Shown here piece after piece: positions 1 through 6,166 of a stretch of DNA of 11,319 bases. The notes under the pieces were generated by a model. That model saw only the letters and a list, made by a program, of their open reading frames with translations, made no database searches and was not told the origin of the DNA. Source of the DNA: Comamonadaceae bacterium (GTDB lineage Bacteria > Pseudomonadota > Gammaproteobacteria > Burkholderiales > Burkholderiaceae_C); contig CANHXV010000056.1 in NCBI GenBank assembly GCA_947464665.1, forward strand, positions 1-11,319, given 5' to 3'. How positions within the stretch are numbered: the stretch's first letter is position 1; each line of letters starts with the position of its first letter. The position numbers were made by a program, and so were the translations under genes.

Positions 1-1
1 A

Positions 2-250
2 CGCGTGTCTATTGCTAGGGCATTGGCCAATCGTCCGCCAGTCATTTTGGCGGACGAACCCACCGCGCCATTAGACAGTGAAAGAGCGCTTGGTGTCATG
101 CGCATCTTAAATGCCATGGCCAAGCAAGCCAACACCGCCATCATTGTGGTGACGCATGACGAAAAAATAATTCCAACCTTTAAGCGAATTTATCACATAC
201 GTGATGGTGAGACTCATGAGGAAATGGGCGAGGGTAGAGCCCTTAATTAA
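2..250 (+). CDS. ABC exporter ATP-binding subunit, DevA/LolD-like, 3' end only (5' partial)
   Basis: This is the C-terminal part of an ABC ATPase whose beginning lies outside the window. The frame is open to the left edge; the GTG at 5 is simply the valine of RVSIARAL, which directly follows the LSGGQ signature in this family. Walker B with the catalytic glutamate (VILADEP, bases 41-61), the D-loop (APLDS) and the switch histidine (VVTHD, His codon at 155-157) are present. The Walker A site and signature itself would lie upstream. The ending, with IYHIRDG followed by a short acidic tail, resembles DevA-type ATPases that work with a DevC/MacB-like permease and an HlyD-like adaptor in envelope export. 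That subfamily call is from memory of the family. It appears to be the last gene of its operon, because the next gene converges and shares three bases at the stop codons (247-250). Confidence 0.85.
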   Translation, partial: RVSIARALANRPPVILADEPTAPLDSERALGVMRILNAMAKQANTAIIVVTHDEKIIPTFKRIYHIRDGETHEEMGEGRALN

Positions 251-639
251 TTGATCGGTATGTAAACAGTTAATCCAATGTAATTTCTTTTTACCAAGGG
301 TACCAAAAGGTACTTGTCTGTGTACCAGGCACCTAATGCTGAGCCTATGGCATGGGCTGCCATGTCCATCTGCTGACTAGGTCTTTTGCCTACTTTTGAA
401 ATCTCATAGTTTTGCTCAGCAATGACGATGGCTGTGCTCACTCCAAAACCAATCCAAGAGCGATATTCTGAATCGGAGTACCTGTGCGTGATGTAGCTTG
501 CAAGTGCAGCACCACTGATCACGTGGCTCATTTCACTGCTAAAACTGTCACTGGCATTGCACTTAGGGCTTGCGATCAGTGAACATGAAAAAATAACTGA
601 TAGAAAAAAATAATTGAACCTTGCTAAAAAATGTTTCAC
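247..639 (-). CDS. Small exported/membrane protein of unknown function, GTG start
   Basis: This 130-residue protein is not recognised with confidence. Residues 1-29 form an N-terminal hydrophobic export signal (lysine/arginine start, FFLSVIFSCSLIAS core, then a Cys at 27 and Ala at 29). Three further moderately hydrophobic segments follow (about 38-50, 62-75 and 93-118). His39 in MSHVISG, Glu75 in AEQNYE and the motif DMAAHAIGSALGAW (92-105) are polar residues placed in glycine/alanine-rich helices. This is reminiscent of YfiM/VanZ-like small membrane proteins, but that is only a resemblance. The GTG start at 639-637 is supported because it overlaps the TGA of the upstream gene by four bases (GTGA), a typical translational-coupling junction. 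It is the last gene of a minus-strand run and converges on the ABC ATPase gene. Confidence 0.65.
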   Translation of the reverse strand: MKHFLARFNYFFLSVIFSCSLIASPKCNASDSFSSEMSHVISGAALASYITHRYSDSEYRSWIGFGVSTAIVIAEQNYEISKVGKRPSQQMDMAAHAIGSALGAWYTDKYLLVPLVKRNYIGLTVYIPIN

Positions 640-1097
640 TGGTCTTTGCCAATCTTTGTCATTTCAATTCTGATCTTGTTCAGCTTGGTATCGAAATCAA
701 AATCTGCTTCTTGCTCAAATCCAATTCTTTGCCAAGAGTGATGGTTCTCATTGATTTTTCTTTTCTGATGTTTTATGGGGCAAAAATAGGTCTCAGTCGC
801 TGAAATCACTTCCTTGGCAAAACTCACAACGCCTACGCCATAGGCGCAATAAGTGCAATGAAACTTTGATATCCAGTCAAGGTACTTGAGTTCTTGACGA
901 TCAAAGATGATGTACTTGCTTCTTGTGATCTTTGGGATTCCATAGATTGGAAAGCATGACCATTGGTAAAAAGAAACGCATAAATCTAAAAGTGAAATTG
1001 GCAAAAGCATGCTGTAAATGATCGGACCTGTGATGAGATTCATGGGCCTTGACCGCTTGATGAGTGCAAACAGGCCAAGTTGATAGTTCGTTTTCAT
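636..1097 (-). CDS. Conserved hypothetical protein with CxxC and CPIKH motifs
   Basis: A 153-residue protein of unknown function. A hydrophobic segment at about 21-47 is followed by the block SCFPIYGIPK (47-56), a YxxxDRxxLxYLxW region (62-75), a C-x2-C pair (Cys81, Cys84) and CPIKH (106-110). The clustered cysteines and histidine could bind a metal or form disulfides; that is inference. The pattern matches my memory of a widespread proteobacterial hypothetical family in which 'DRxxLxYLNxxEKxxCxYC' and 'WCPIKH' are conserved, so it is very likely a real gene. The ATG at 1097 overlaps the stop of the upstream minus-strand frame (ATGA, 1094-1097), and the downstream gene overlaps its stop (GTGA). 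The ribosome-binding site is weak (GCGAG about 9 bases upstream), consistent with translational coupling. The C-terminal tail (about 111-153) is charged and probably flexible. Confidence 0.75.
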   Translation of the reverse strand: MKTNYQLGLFALIKRSRPMNLITGPIIYSMLLPISLLDLCVSFYQWSCFPIYGIPKITRSKYIIFDRQELKYLDWISKFHCTYCAYGVGVVSFAKEVISATETYFCPIKHQKRKINENHHSWQRIGFEQEADFDFDTKLNKIRIEMTKIGKDQ

Positions 1098-1297
1098 GGT
1101 GGTGTTCTCGCAATCATCTGAAGCGTCTTATTTAAGTGGTTAAGCAGTTTCATTAGATGACCTTCAATCAAATCCAAGTTGACATAAATCAATATGAGCA
1201 GAGATGCGAGGCATAGGATGCACTCACCCCTGATGTTGATTACGAATACTGATCTCTTCGCGACTTGGGGTTCACATTGACCCAAAGGGTTCACCAT
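1094..1297 (-). CDS. Possible small membrane peptide or leader frame upstream of the CxxC gene
   Basis: This is a 67-codon open frame with a hydrophobic stretch (LCLASLLILIYVNLDLI, about residues 28-44) and a short basic C-terminus. Its TGA overlaps the ATG of the next minus-strand gene by four bases. The outermost ATG (1297) has no Shine-Dalgarno sequence and overlaps the divergent E1-alpha start codon by two bases, so that start is doubtful. A better-placed alternative is the in-frame ATG at 1153-1151, six bases downstream of GAAGGT (1165-1160 on the minus strand). It would give a 19-residue peptide beginning MKLLNHLNK. Either a small membrane protein or a coupling leader is possible, and it may equally be non-coding. 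It is listed because of the coupling geometry only. Confidence 0.3.
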   Translation of the reverse strand: MVNPLGQCEPQVAKRSVFVINIRGECILCLASLLILIYVNLDLIEGHLMKLLNHLNKTLQMIARTPP

Positions 1298-2333
1298 GCA
1301 AGTCGGAAAAGAGAAGCTACTCTGGATGTATGAGAAGATGGTTCAGATTCGTTATTACGAAGAGACCATGGCAGCGGTTTACATGGAAGGCAAACTTCCT
1401 CCCGCTATTCAAAAGGGTCTTGCATTTGACATAGGTGCCGGCCCAGTCCCAGGTGAGATGCATTTGGCTGCAGGACAAGAGCCCGTTGCCGTTGGTGTTT
1501 GTGCCCACTTGACCGACGATGACACAGTAGTCGGCACCCATCGCCCGCATCACTTCGCAATAGCCAAAGGCGTACCACTCAATCCGATGACTGCCGAAAT
1601 GTTTGGCAAAGTGACAGGCTTAGGAAAAGGCAAGGGCGGTCACATGCACTTGTTTGACAACGCACACAAGTTCAGTTGCAGCGGCATCATTGGTGCCAGC
1701 ATGCCCATTGCATGTGGCGCTGCCTTAGCTGCTAAAAAGCTAGGTAAAAACTGGGTGTCTATTGCATTCTTTGGCGAAGGCGCAGCCAATCAGGGTTCAT
1801 TTCATGAGTCGCTCAACCTAGCAGCCGTTTGGAAACTGCCAGTCATATTTGTCTGTGAAGACAATCAATGGGCTATCTCTGTTCCTAAAACAAAGGCTAC
1901 GTCCGTTGTATGGATTGCGGACAGGGCAGCAGGCTATGGCATTCCTGGCATTCGGATACCTGAAAACGATGCCCTGGAAATTTATGAGGCTGTAGCCCCC
2001 GCTATTGCCAGAGCTAGACGGGGAGAAGGTCCTAGCTTAATTGAAATCAAAACGGATCGGTACTTTGGACACTTTCAAGGAGATCCGGAAACTTATCGTC
2101 CCAAAGATGAAGTCGCCAATTTAAGAAAGAGAGACCCTATTCCTAAGCTGTCAAAAATGCTTAAAGAAAAAGGCTTCTTAACTGCCGATCAAGAGTCAAA
2201 AATTTTTCAGGCGATGCATGCGCAAGTTGACAGTGCATTTGAATTTGCACGCAACAGCGAATATCCCAATGCTAACGATGCATTACACGATGTTTTTGTC
2301 AACGGTCACTTAAACGGCAGGGCTTTGGTATGA
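1296..2333 (+). CDS. Thiamine-diphosphate-dependent 2-oxoacid/acetoin-type dehydrogenase, E1 alpha subunit
   Basis: This 345-residue E1-alpha subunit would, with E1 beta, decarboxylate a 2-oxo acid (or cleave acetoin) on thiamine diphosphate and pass the acyl group to a lipoyl carrier. The ThDP/Mg motif runs from GEG at 160-162 to Asn190 in CEDNQ. GKGKGGHMHLF (110-120) is a conserved active-site loop, and THRPHH (81-86) carries the family histidines. Compared with acetoin AcoA or pyruvate PdhA there is an extra segment around residues 35-53 (PPAIQ to GPVPG) before EMHLAAGQEP. I associate this with an uncharacterised E1 subfamily, so the substrate is open. The start ATG is preceded by AAAGGG at 1284-1289, six bases away. 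The stop overlaps the E1 beta start (ATGA, 2330-2333). The enzyme is cytoplasmic. Confidence 0.9.
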   Translation: MQVGKEKLLWMYEKMVQIRYYEETMAAVYMEGKLPPAIQKGLAFDIGAGPVPGEMHLAAGQEPVAVGVCAHLTDDDTVVGTHRPHHFAIAKGVPLNPMTAEMFGKVTGLGKGKGGHMHLFDNAHKFSCSGIIGASMPIACGAALAAKKLGKNWVSIAFFGEGAANQGSFHESLNLAAVWKLPVIFVCEDNQWAISVPKTKATSVVWIADRAAGYGIPGIRIPENDALEIYEAVAPAIARARRGEGPSLIEIKTDRYFGHFQGDPETYRPKDEVANLRKRDPIPKLSKMLKEKGFLTADQESKIFQAMHAQVDSAFEFARNSEYPNANDALHDVFVNGHLNGRALV

Positions 2334-3370
2334 AAACGAATCGCATCTTGACCATGGCGCAAGCCATATCTGAAGGCATCTCGCAAGAAATGACGCGCGA
2401 TTCAAATGTCTTCGTGATGGGGGAAGACGTCGGATCTTACGGTGGCATCTTTGGAGCCACTGGCGGGTTGCTAGAGAAGTTTGGCAAAGACCGCATCATA
2501 GACACGCCCATTTCTGAAACTGCCTTCATTGGCGCAGCCACAGGTGCGGCTGCTGCAGGTCTGCGTCCTATTGTGGAGTTGATGTTCGTAGATTTTTTTG
2601 GTGTTTGTATGGGCCAGATCTACAACCATTTAGCTAAGAACACCTACATGTCTGGCGGGCATGTGAGCTTGCCGGTTGTGATTACCACAGCCATAGGTGG
2701 AGGCTACGGTGATGCCGCACAGCACTCACAATGTTTGTATGCCATCTTTGCGCACATGCCGGGTATTAAAGTAGTGGTGCCCTCCAATGCCTACGATGCT
2801 AAGGGATTGATGGTTCAGGCTATTCGAGACAACAACCCAGTGATCTTCATGTACCACAAGGGCATCATGGGTTTGCCTTGGATGGCGTTCTTTGAGGGCA
2901 GTAGCAATGCAGTTCCTGAGGACTTGTATGTTGTGCCATTTGGTAAAGCCAACATCGTGAAAGAAGGCTCAGACTTGACCATTGTGACCATCAGCCAGAT
3001 GGTGCAAAAAGCAATACTGGCCGCTAAGGTTTTAGAAGAGCAGAGCATTCATGCTGAAGTGATTGATTTGCGCACCTTGGTGCCGATGGACACAGAGAGT
3101 GTTTTGAAATCAGTTCGCAAAACAGGTCGCTTATTGATTGTGGACGAAGACTATTTAGGCTTTGGATTAAGTGGAGAGATATCGGCTGTCGTGGCTGAAA
3201 ACCTTGACTCCATTTCATTGAAAGCACCCATTAAACGACTTGCCGTGCCGAATGTGCCCATTCCATTCAGTCGGCCTTTGGAGCAGTTTGTCATACCGCA
3301 GGTTTCTAATATTGTTCTTGCTGCCCAAGAATTAATGGTCAAGAAAATTGCACTATTGGAGTCGCAGTGA
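2330..3370 (+). CDS. Thiamine-diphosphate-dependent 2-oxoacid/acetoin-type dehydrogenase, E1 beta subunit
   Basis: This 346-residue transketolase-like beta subunit forms the alpha2beta2 E1 with the preceding gene. The N-terminal ThDP-binding half contains GEDVGSYGG (31-39), the conserved glutamate of ISETAF (Glu63), which activates the cofactor aminopyrimidine in this family, and the AQHSQ histidine (His132). The C-terminal transketolase domain has the conserved EVIDLRTLVPMD and LLIVDED blocks. At about 175-184 it reads YHKGIMGLPW where pyruvate and acetoin E1 beta proteins usually have an HK-LY type sequence. This again fits the divergent subfamily suggested by the alpha subunit. Length is normal (family about 325-350). 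The four-base overlaps at both ends (ATGA upstream, GTGA downstream) indicate one polycistronic, translationally coupled unit. Confidence 0.9.
   Translation: MKTNRILTMAQAISEGISQEMTRDSNVFVMGEDVGSYGGIFGATGGLLEKFGKDRIIDTPISETAFIGAATGAAAAGLRPIVELMFVDFFGVCMGQIYNHLAKNTYMSGGHVSLPVVITTAIGGGYGDAAQHSQCLYAIFAHMPGIKVVVPSNAYDAKGLMVQAIRDNNPVIFMYHKGIMGLPWMAFFEGSSNAVPEDLYVVPFGKANIVKEGSDLTIVTISQMVQKAILAAKVLEEQSIHAEVIDLRTLVPMDTESVLKSVRKTGRLLIVDEDYLGFGLSGEISAVVAENLDSISLKAPIKRLAVPNVPIPFSRPLEQFVIPQVSNIVLAAQELMVKKIALLESQ
3358..3361 (+). promoter_or_regulatory. Ribosome-binding site for the lipoyl-carrier gene
   Basis: GGAG lies inside the last codons of E1 beta, five bases before the GTG at 3367. It supports use of this GTG in the GTGA stop/start overlap. 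Confidence 0.55.
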
Positions 3371-3618
3371 TTGAGATCAAGCTTGACGCTGCTGCATGGG
3401 ATGGCGCGCAAGACAATGCTCAGGCCTTGCTAGAAAAATGGCTTGTTGCAGAAAATATCCAAGTTAAAAAAGGCGAAGCATTGGTCACAGTTGTGATGGT
3501 GAAAGCAACAATCGATATTGAGGCGCCAACAGACAGATACATCATCAGAATATTGATTCCGAATGGAGAAAGTTTTGCTTTGGGAAGCATATTGGCTACA
3601 TTCGAAAATTCAGATTGA
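3367..3618 (+). CDS. Free-standing lipoyl/biotinyl-domain carrier protein, GTG start
   Basis: An 83-residue protein that is essentially one lipoyl/biotinyl hammerhead domain. VKKGEALVTV (33-42) leads to the modification turn VMVKATIDIEAP (43-54) with Lys46 as the predicted lipoyl-lysine. C-terminal strands follow, ending in FALGSILATFE. Canonical E2 lipoyl domains have Asp before the lysine (TDKA); here it is Val (VKA), as in glycine-cleavage H protein. The domain therefore looks lipoylated rather than biotinylated (biotin sites read MKM), but this is inference. The GTG start overlaps the E1 beta stop (GTGA) and has GGAG at 3358-3361, five bases upstream. It presumably accepts the acyl group from the E1 encoded just upstream. 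No E2 catalytic domain is attached or encoded next to it, and no E3 follows. Confidence 0.85.
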   Translation: MIEIKLDAAAWDGAQDNAQALLEKWLVAENIQVKKGEALVTVVMVKATIDIEAPTDRYIIRILIPNGESFALGSILATFENSD

Positions 3619-3662
3619 CAAGATGAAAGTTCGAGCGTCAGAAAAGACTTCACATTGCCTAA

Positions 3663-3791
3663 CTTACCGCAACGGTTGGAGCTGGTCCAAGGGCGAACTC
3701 TGGAATGGGTGTTGGCCCAGGTTCAGGAATGGGTGCAGGTCAGGGGTCGCTTGCTAGTAAACCTGGTGGCGGCAAAGGCCCTGTTCGTTGA
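3663..3791 (+). pseudogene. Glycine-rich orphan reading frame, possible gene remnant
   Basis: The 177 bases between the lipoyl-carrier stop and the convergent permease stop contain an open frame from just after TAA (3660-3662) to TGA (3789-3791), 42 codons. A third of its residues are glycine, alternating in the style GMGVGPGSGMGAGQGS, and it ends in a basic, lysine/glycine-containing tail (KPGGGKGPVR). There is no convincing start codon or ribosome-binding site. The composition resembles the C-terminal tail of a glycine-rich secreted or cell-surface protein, so a decayed gene end is the simplest reading. A chance by-product of the internal tandem repeat is the alternative. The opposite strand gives only a 22-residue proline-rich frame. 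Confidence 0.3.
3699..3746 (+). repeat. Imperfect 24-base tandem duplication
   Basis: Two adjacent 24-base units (3699-3722 and 3723-3746) share the perfect core GGAATGGGTG and each encode SGMG-x-G in the plus reading frame. The length is a multiple of three, so the duplication keeps the glycine-rich frame open. Confidence 0.5.
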
Positions 3792-3795
3792 TGGC

Positions 3796-5172
3796 TCAAA
3801 TTTGTTTAGGCAACTGATCAAGACTTTTTTCTCTCGCGCGCAAAACCAGCAAGGCCAAAACCCCGCTTGCAATGAGCCACATGGAGACATGGATGGCTTT
3901 TTGCGAGATGGCGTAAGTGACGCTTGAATAAGTCAGCCATGCACAGACTGCGCAAAAAATCAGGGGAAGCACGGGGTAGAGAGGCACCTTGAAGGGGCGG
4001 GTGGTGTTCGGATCTGTTTGCCTCAGTCTTAGCAAAGAGAGGCCGACTAGAAATAAGAATCCCCAGAAGACGGGAGCGGTGAACTCTACCATGGCAGAAA
4101 AGCCATCGGCTTCTTGGGTGCCCAATCCAATCAAACCAATACTGATCAGAGCTTGCAGAAGCAGGGCTTGTTTTGGACTACCAATGTCCAGTTGCCATTG
4201 ACCCAGTTTACTCAGAGCTTTCCAGTCGTTACCAACCGCAAAGTTGGTGCGCGCGCCTACAAAAATGGTGGCGTTGATACTGGTCAAGGCGGCAATCGCC
4301 ACAAACAAACCCAAAGCTTTTTGCGCCAAAGGACCGAAGGCTAGGCCAAGCAATTCGCCTGCAGCGGTTTTGCTTTGACTCAAGGTGCTCAAGCCTAAGC
4401 CAAACAGCAAGGCAGTGTTGACCAACAGGTAGATGACTGTCAAGGTAAGCATACTGGCCAGGATGACCCAGACCATGGTGCGAGGTCCACCTTTTAACTC
4501 TGCGGATATGTAGGCAGATTCATTCCATCCGCCAAAAGTCAGCAAGACAAAGACCAAGCACAGCCCCCACTGCGTTGGGGCAGGTGCTTGTGCAAACCAT
4601 TGGATGGCGCCTGACGCGGGGGCATCGACCCAAAACCCTGCCGCAACAACGGCCAACAAGCCGAAAATCTCGGTCAGCGTCAACCATGTTTGCATGGACG
4701 ATGATGCGTGAATTCCGGCAAGGTTGACAGCTGTCAAGAAAGCCACAATCAGCAGAGCCCAGATGGCACTGGAATAGCTGCCTAAGTGAATCAGGGTGCT
4801 CATGTAATCACCAAAAACAAAGGCCAGCAATGCGATGGAGCCTGTGTTGATGATCGTGGCGCGAGACCAGCCGTAGATGAAAGAAATATTGCGCCCAAAT
4901 GCTCTGTGAAGGAAGTGGTAGTCACCCCCCGCATTGGGGTAAGCCGTGCAAAGTTCTGCATAACAAAGCGCGCCCACGATAGAGATCAAGGCCCCTGCGA
5001 GCCACAAAACCAGCGCCCAGCCTGCATCTCCGCTGATGCTGGCAACCAGTGAGGGGGTTTTGAAAATGCCAGCACCAATCACAATGCCCACAATCAGCGC
5101 TACGGCTGAAAGAGGATGCAGCAGACGGAGCATCTTGGCGGGGGCGACGCTATCTGTTTTCATCTGAATCAT
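3796..5172 (-). CDS. APC-superfamily amino-acid permease
   Basis: This 458-residue polytopic inner-membrane protein has about 12 hydrophobic segments. The first membrane segment contains the APC-family unwound-helix motif GIVIGAGIFKTPS (29-41), where the substrate backbone binds in LeuT-fold APC transporters. ALCYAELCTAYPNAGGDYHFLHRAFG (about 68-93) is the conserved TM2/TM3 region. It most likely exchanges or symports amino acids, but substrate specificity cannot be read from sequence. Length matches the family (430-500). Two starts are possible, the ATG at 5172 or the ATG three codons later (5163); neither has a strong Shine-Dalgarno. It lies 29 bases downstream of the exported methyltransferase gene on the same strand, so cotranscription is plausible. 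It converges on the dehydrogenase operon. Confidence 0.88.
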   Translation of the reverse strand: MIQMKTDSVAPAKMLRLLHPLSAVALIVGIVIGAGIFKTPSLVASISGDAGWALVLWLAGALISIVGALCYAELCTAYPNAGGDYHFLHRAFGRNISFIYGWSRATIINTGSIALLAFVFGDYMSTLIHLGSYSSAIWALLIVAFLTAVNLAGIHASSSMQTWLTLTEIFGLLAVVAAGFWVDAPASGAIQWFAQAPAPTQWGLCLVFVLLTFGGWNESAYISAELKGGPRTMVWVILASMLTLTVIYLLVNTALLFGLGLSTLSQSKTAAGELLGLAFGPLAQKALGLFVAIAALTSINATIFVGARTNFAVGNDWKALSKLGQWQLDIGSPKQALLLQALISIGLIGLGTQEADGFSAMVEFTAPVFWGFLFLVGLSLLRLRQTDPNTTRPFKVPLYPVLPLIFCAVCAWLTYSSVTYAISQKAIHVSMWLIASGVLALLVLRAREKSLDQLPKQI

Positions 5173-5201
5173 TCAACAAAAAGGTGCAGTTTTAATTCAC
5201 T

Positions 5202-6065
5202 TTAAGGTCGGGTAATTTCGACGAGTGTTTGCCTGTAATCTGAGTCGACAGTGCCAGTTAGGCGCTGACCATCCCAACGGCCAGAGAAGGTGTTGACTTT
5301 TTTGTCTGGTGTAACGAATTGAAACTTGAGTTCATCTCCGCTCAGTCTCGCACCCAGTAACGCAAAGCTTTGACCACCACGGCTCAGGGTACCGCCAATC
5401 TGTTGATAGGATTGACTCAAGTTCAAGCGCATGGGGCCGCCGTCTAACCCAGACACCACCCAGGCGCCTTCAATTTGCGCTGGCACGACCCAAAAATAGG
5501 CCCGCGCGTGTTGGTCTGCAATTCTCTCGTCGGGCTCCCAGTCGCCCATGTTGAATGCGTGCGAGACCACTCGGGTACCAGGCTTCATCTTGAGCAAGAT
5601 GGGGCGAAGCTTGAGGTTGAGCTGCGGCATGAGGTAAAGGGTGACCACGGTTGCAGAACTGAAGTCTTCTTGAAAGATGTCGCCCGTGATGATTTTTACT
5701 TTGTCGGCCACGCCAGCTTCGGCTACTTTGCGCCGAGCAAATTGAGCCATGTCGGGGTTGAATTCAATGCCTACCGATTGCGCCCCATATTTGCGCGCAG
5801 CCGTGATTGCAATGATGCCGTCGCCTGCACCCAAGTCAAAGACTTTGTCTTGACTGCTGACCTTGGCTGTTGAGAGCATTTTATCGATCAGGCCTTCTGG
5901 GGTAGGGATCCAGATGACATCTTTACCGGCTTGACCTTGAACAGGCTTGTAGTCTGCGGCAGTGGCTTGGGGGGCGGCGGTGTTGGTGGCAGCTAGGGTT
6001 GTTGCGTAGGCTAAATTCAACCCACTGGTCAACAACAGGCTTAAGAAAACATGCGATAACTTCAT
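5202..6065 (-). CDS. Class I SAM-dependent methyltransferase-like protein with an N-terminal signal peptide
   Basis: Read from the ATG at 6065, the protein has 287 residues. It begins with a signal peptide (MKLSHVFLSLLLTSGLNLAYA, cleavage near 21-22) and an Ala/Thr-rich linker. A Rossmann methyltransferase domain follows: motif I VFDLGAGDG (75-83), an acidic residue after strand 2 (GIEFNPD, Glu101), GDIF (128-131) and TLYLMPQLN (142-150) in the motif IV region. From about 200 to the end there is a beta-rich domain, unlike ordinary small methyltransferases. The start was chosen because AGGAG lies six bases upstream; the longer frame from 6089 lacks one and would place charged residues before the signal. 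Export is odd for a SAM-using enzyme because SAM is cytoplasmic, so the fold may be repurposed or the signal may act as an anchor. Target unknown. Confidence 0.8.
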   Translation of the reverse strand: MKLSHVFLSLLLTSGLNLAYATTLAATNTAAPQATAADYKPVQGQAGKDVIWIPTPEGLIDKMLSTAKVSSQDKVFDLGAGDGIIAITAARKYGAQSVGIEFNPDMAQFARRKVAEAGVADKVKIITGDIFQEDFSSATVVTLYLMPQLNLKLRPILLKMKPGTRVVSHAFNMGDWEPDERIADQHARAYFWVVPAQIEGAWVVSGLDGGPMRLNLSQSYQQIGGTLSRGGQSFALLGARLSGDELKFQFVTPDKKVNTFSGRWDGQRLTGTVDSDYRQTLVEITRP

Positions 6066-6070
6066 GATCA

Positions 6071-6076
6071 ACTCCT
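6071..6076 (-). promoter_or_regulatory. Shine-Dalgarno that fixes the start of the methyltransferase-like gene
   Basis: AGGAGT on the minus strand, five to six bases before the ATG at 6065-6063. It lies inside the longer frame from 6089, so the downstream ATG is the likely start. Confidence 0.7.
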
Positions 6077-6166
6077 TTATTTGATTCATTGGGTTTGGTT
6101 AAGAGGCTTTGTGCAGGGATGAACCTTTGTCAATACAATATCTTATACGTTCTTTTCAATAAATAA

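Noticed and set aside
621..803. 60-codon plus-strand frame
   Set aside because: It is antisense to the end of the CxxC gene, with no ribosome-binding site and no domain features.
901..1113. 70-codon histidine-rich minus-strand frame
   Set aside because: It overlaps the CxxC gene in another frame, and that gene has family-like motifs and operon-style junctions.
1179..1184. TTGACA as a -35 box for the E1 operon
   Set aside because: No acceptable -10 hexamer lies 16-18 bases downstream.
3655..3927. 90-codon plus-strand frame running into the permease 3' end
   Set aside because: Its last third is antisense to the permease, and the glycine-rich frame explains the compositional bias of the first part better.
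4786..5052. Open frame on plus inside the permease region
   Set aside because: It is antisense to a clear APC permease, lacks a ribosome-binding site and has a composition typical of an antisense shadow.
5475..5873. 132-codon plus-strand frame
   Set aside because: It lies antisense to the conserved methyltransferase core and has no recognisable motif.
6066..6089. Longer N-terminus for the methyltransferase-like protein
   Set aside because: A strong AGGAG sits inside this stretch just ahead of the downstream ATG, which starts a textbook signal peptide.
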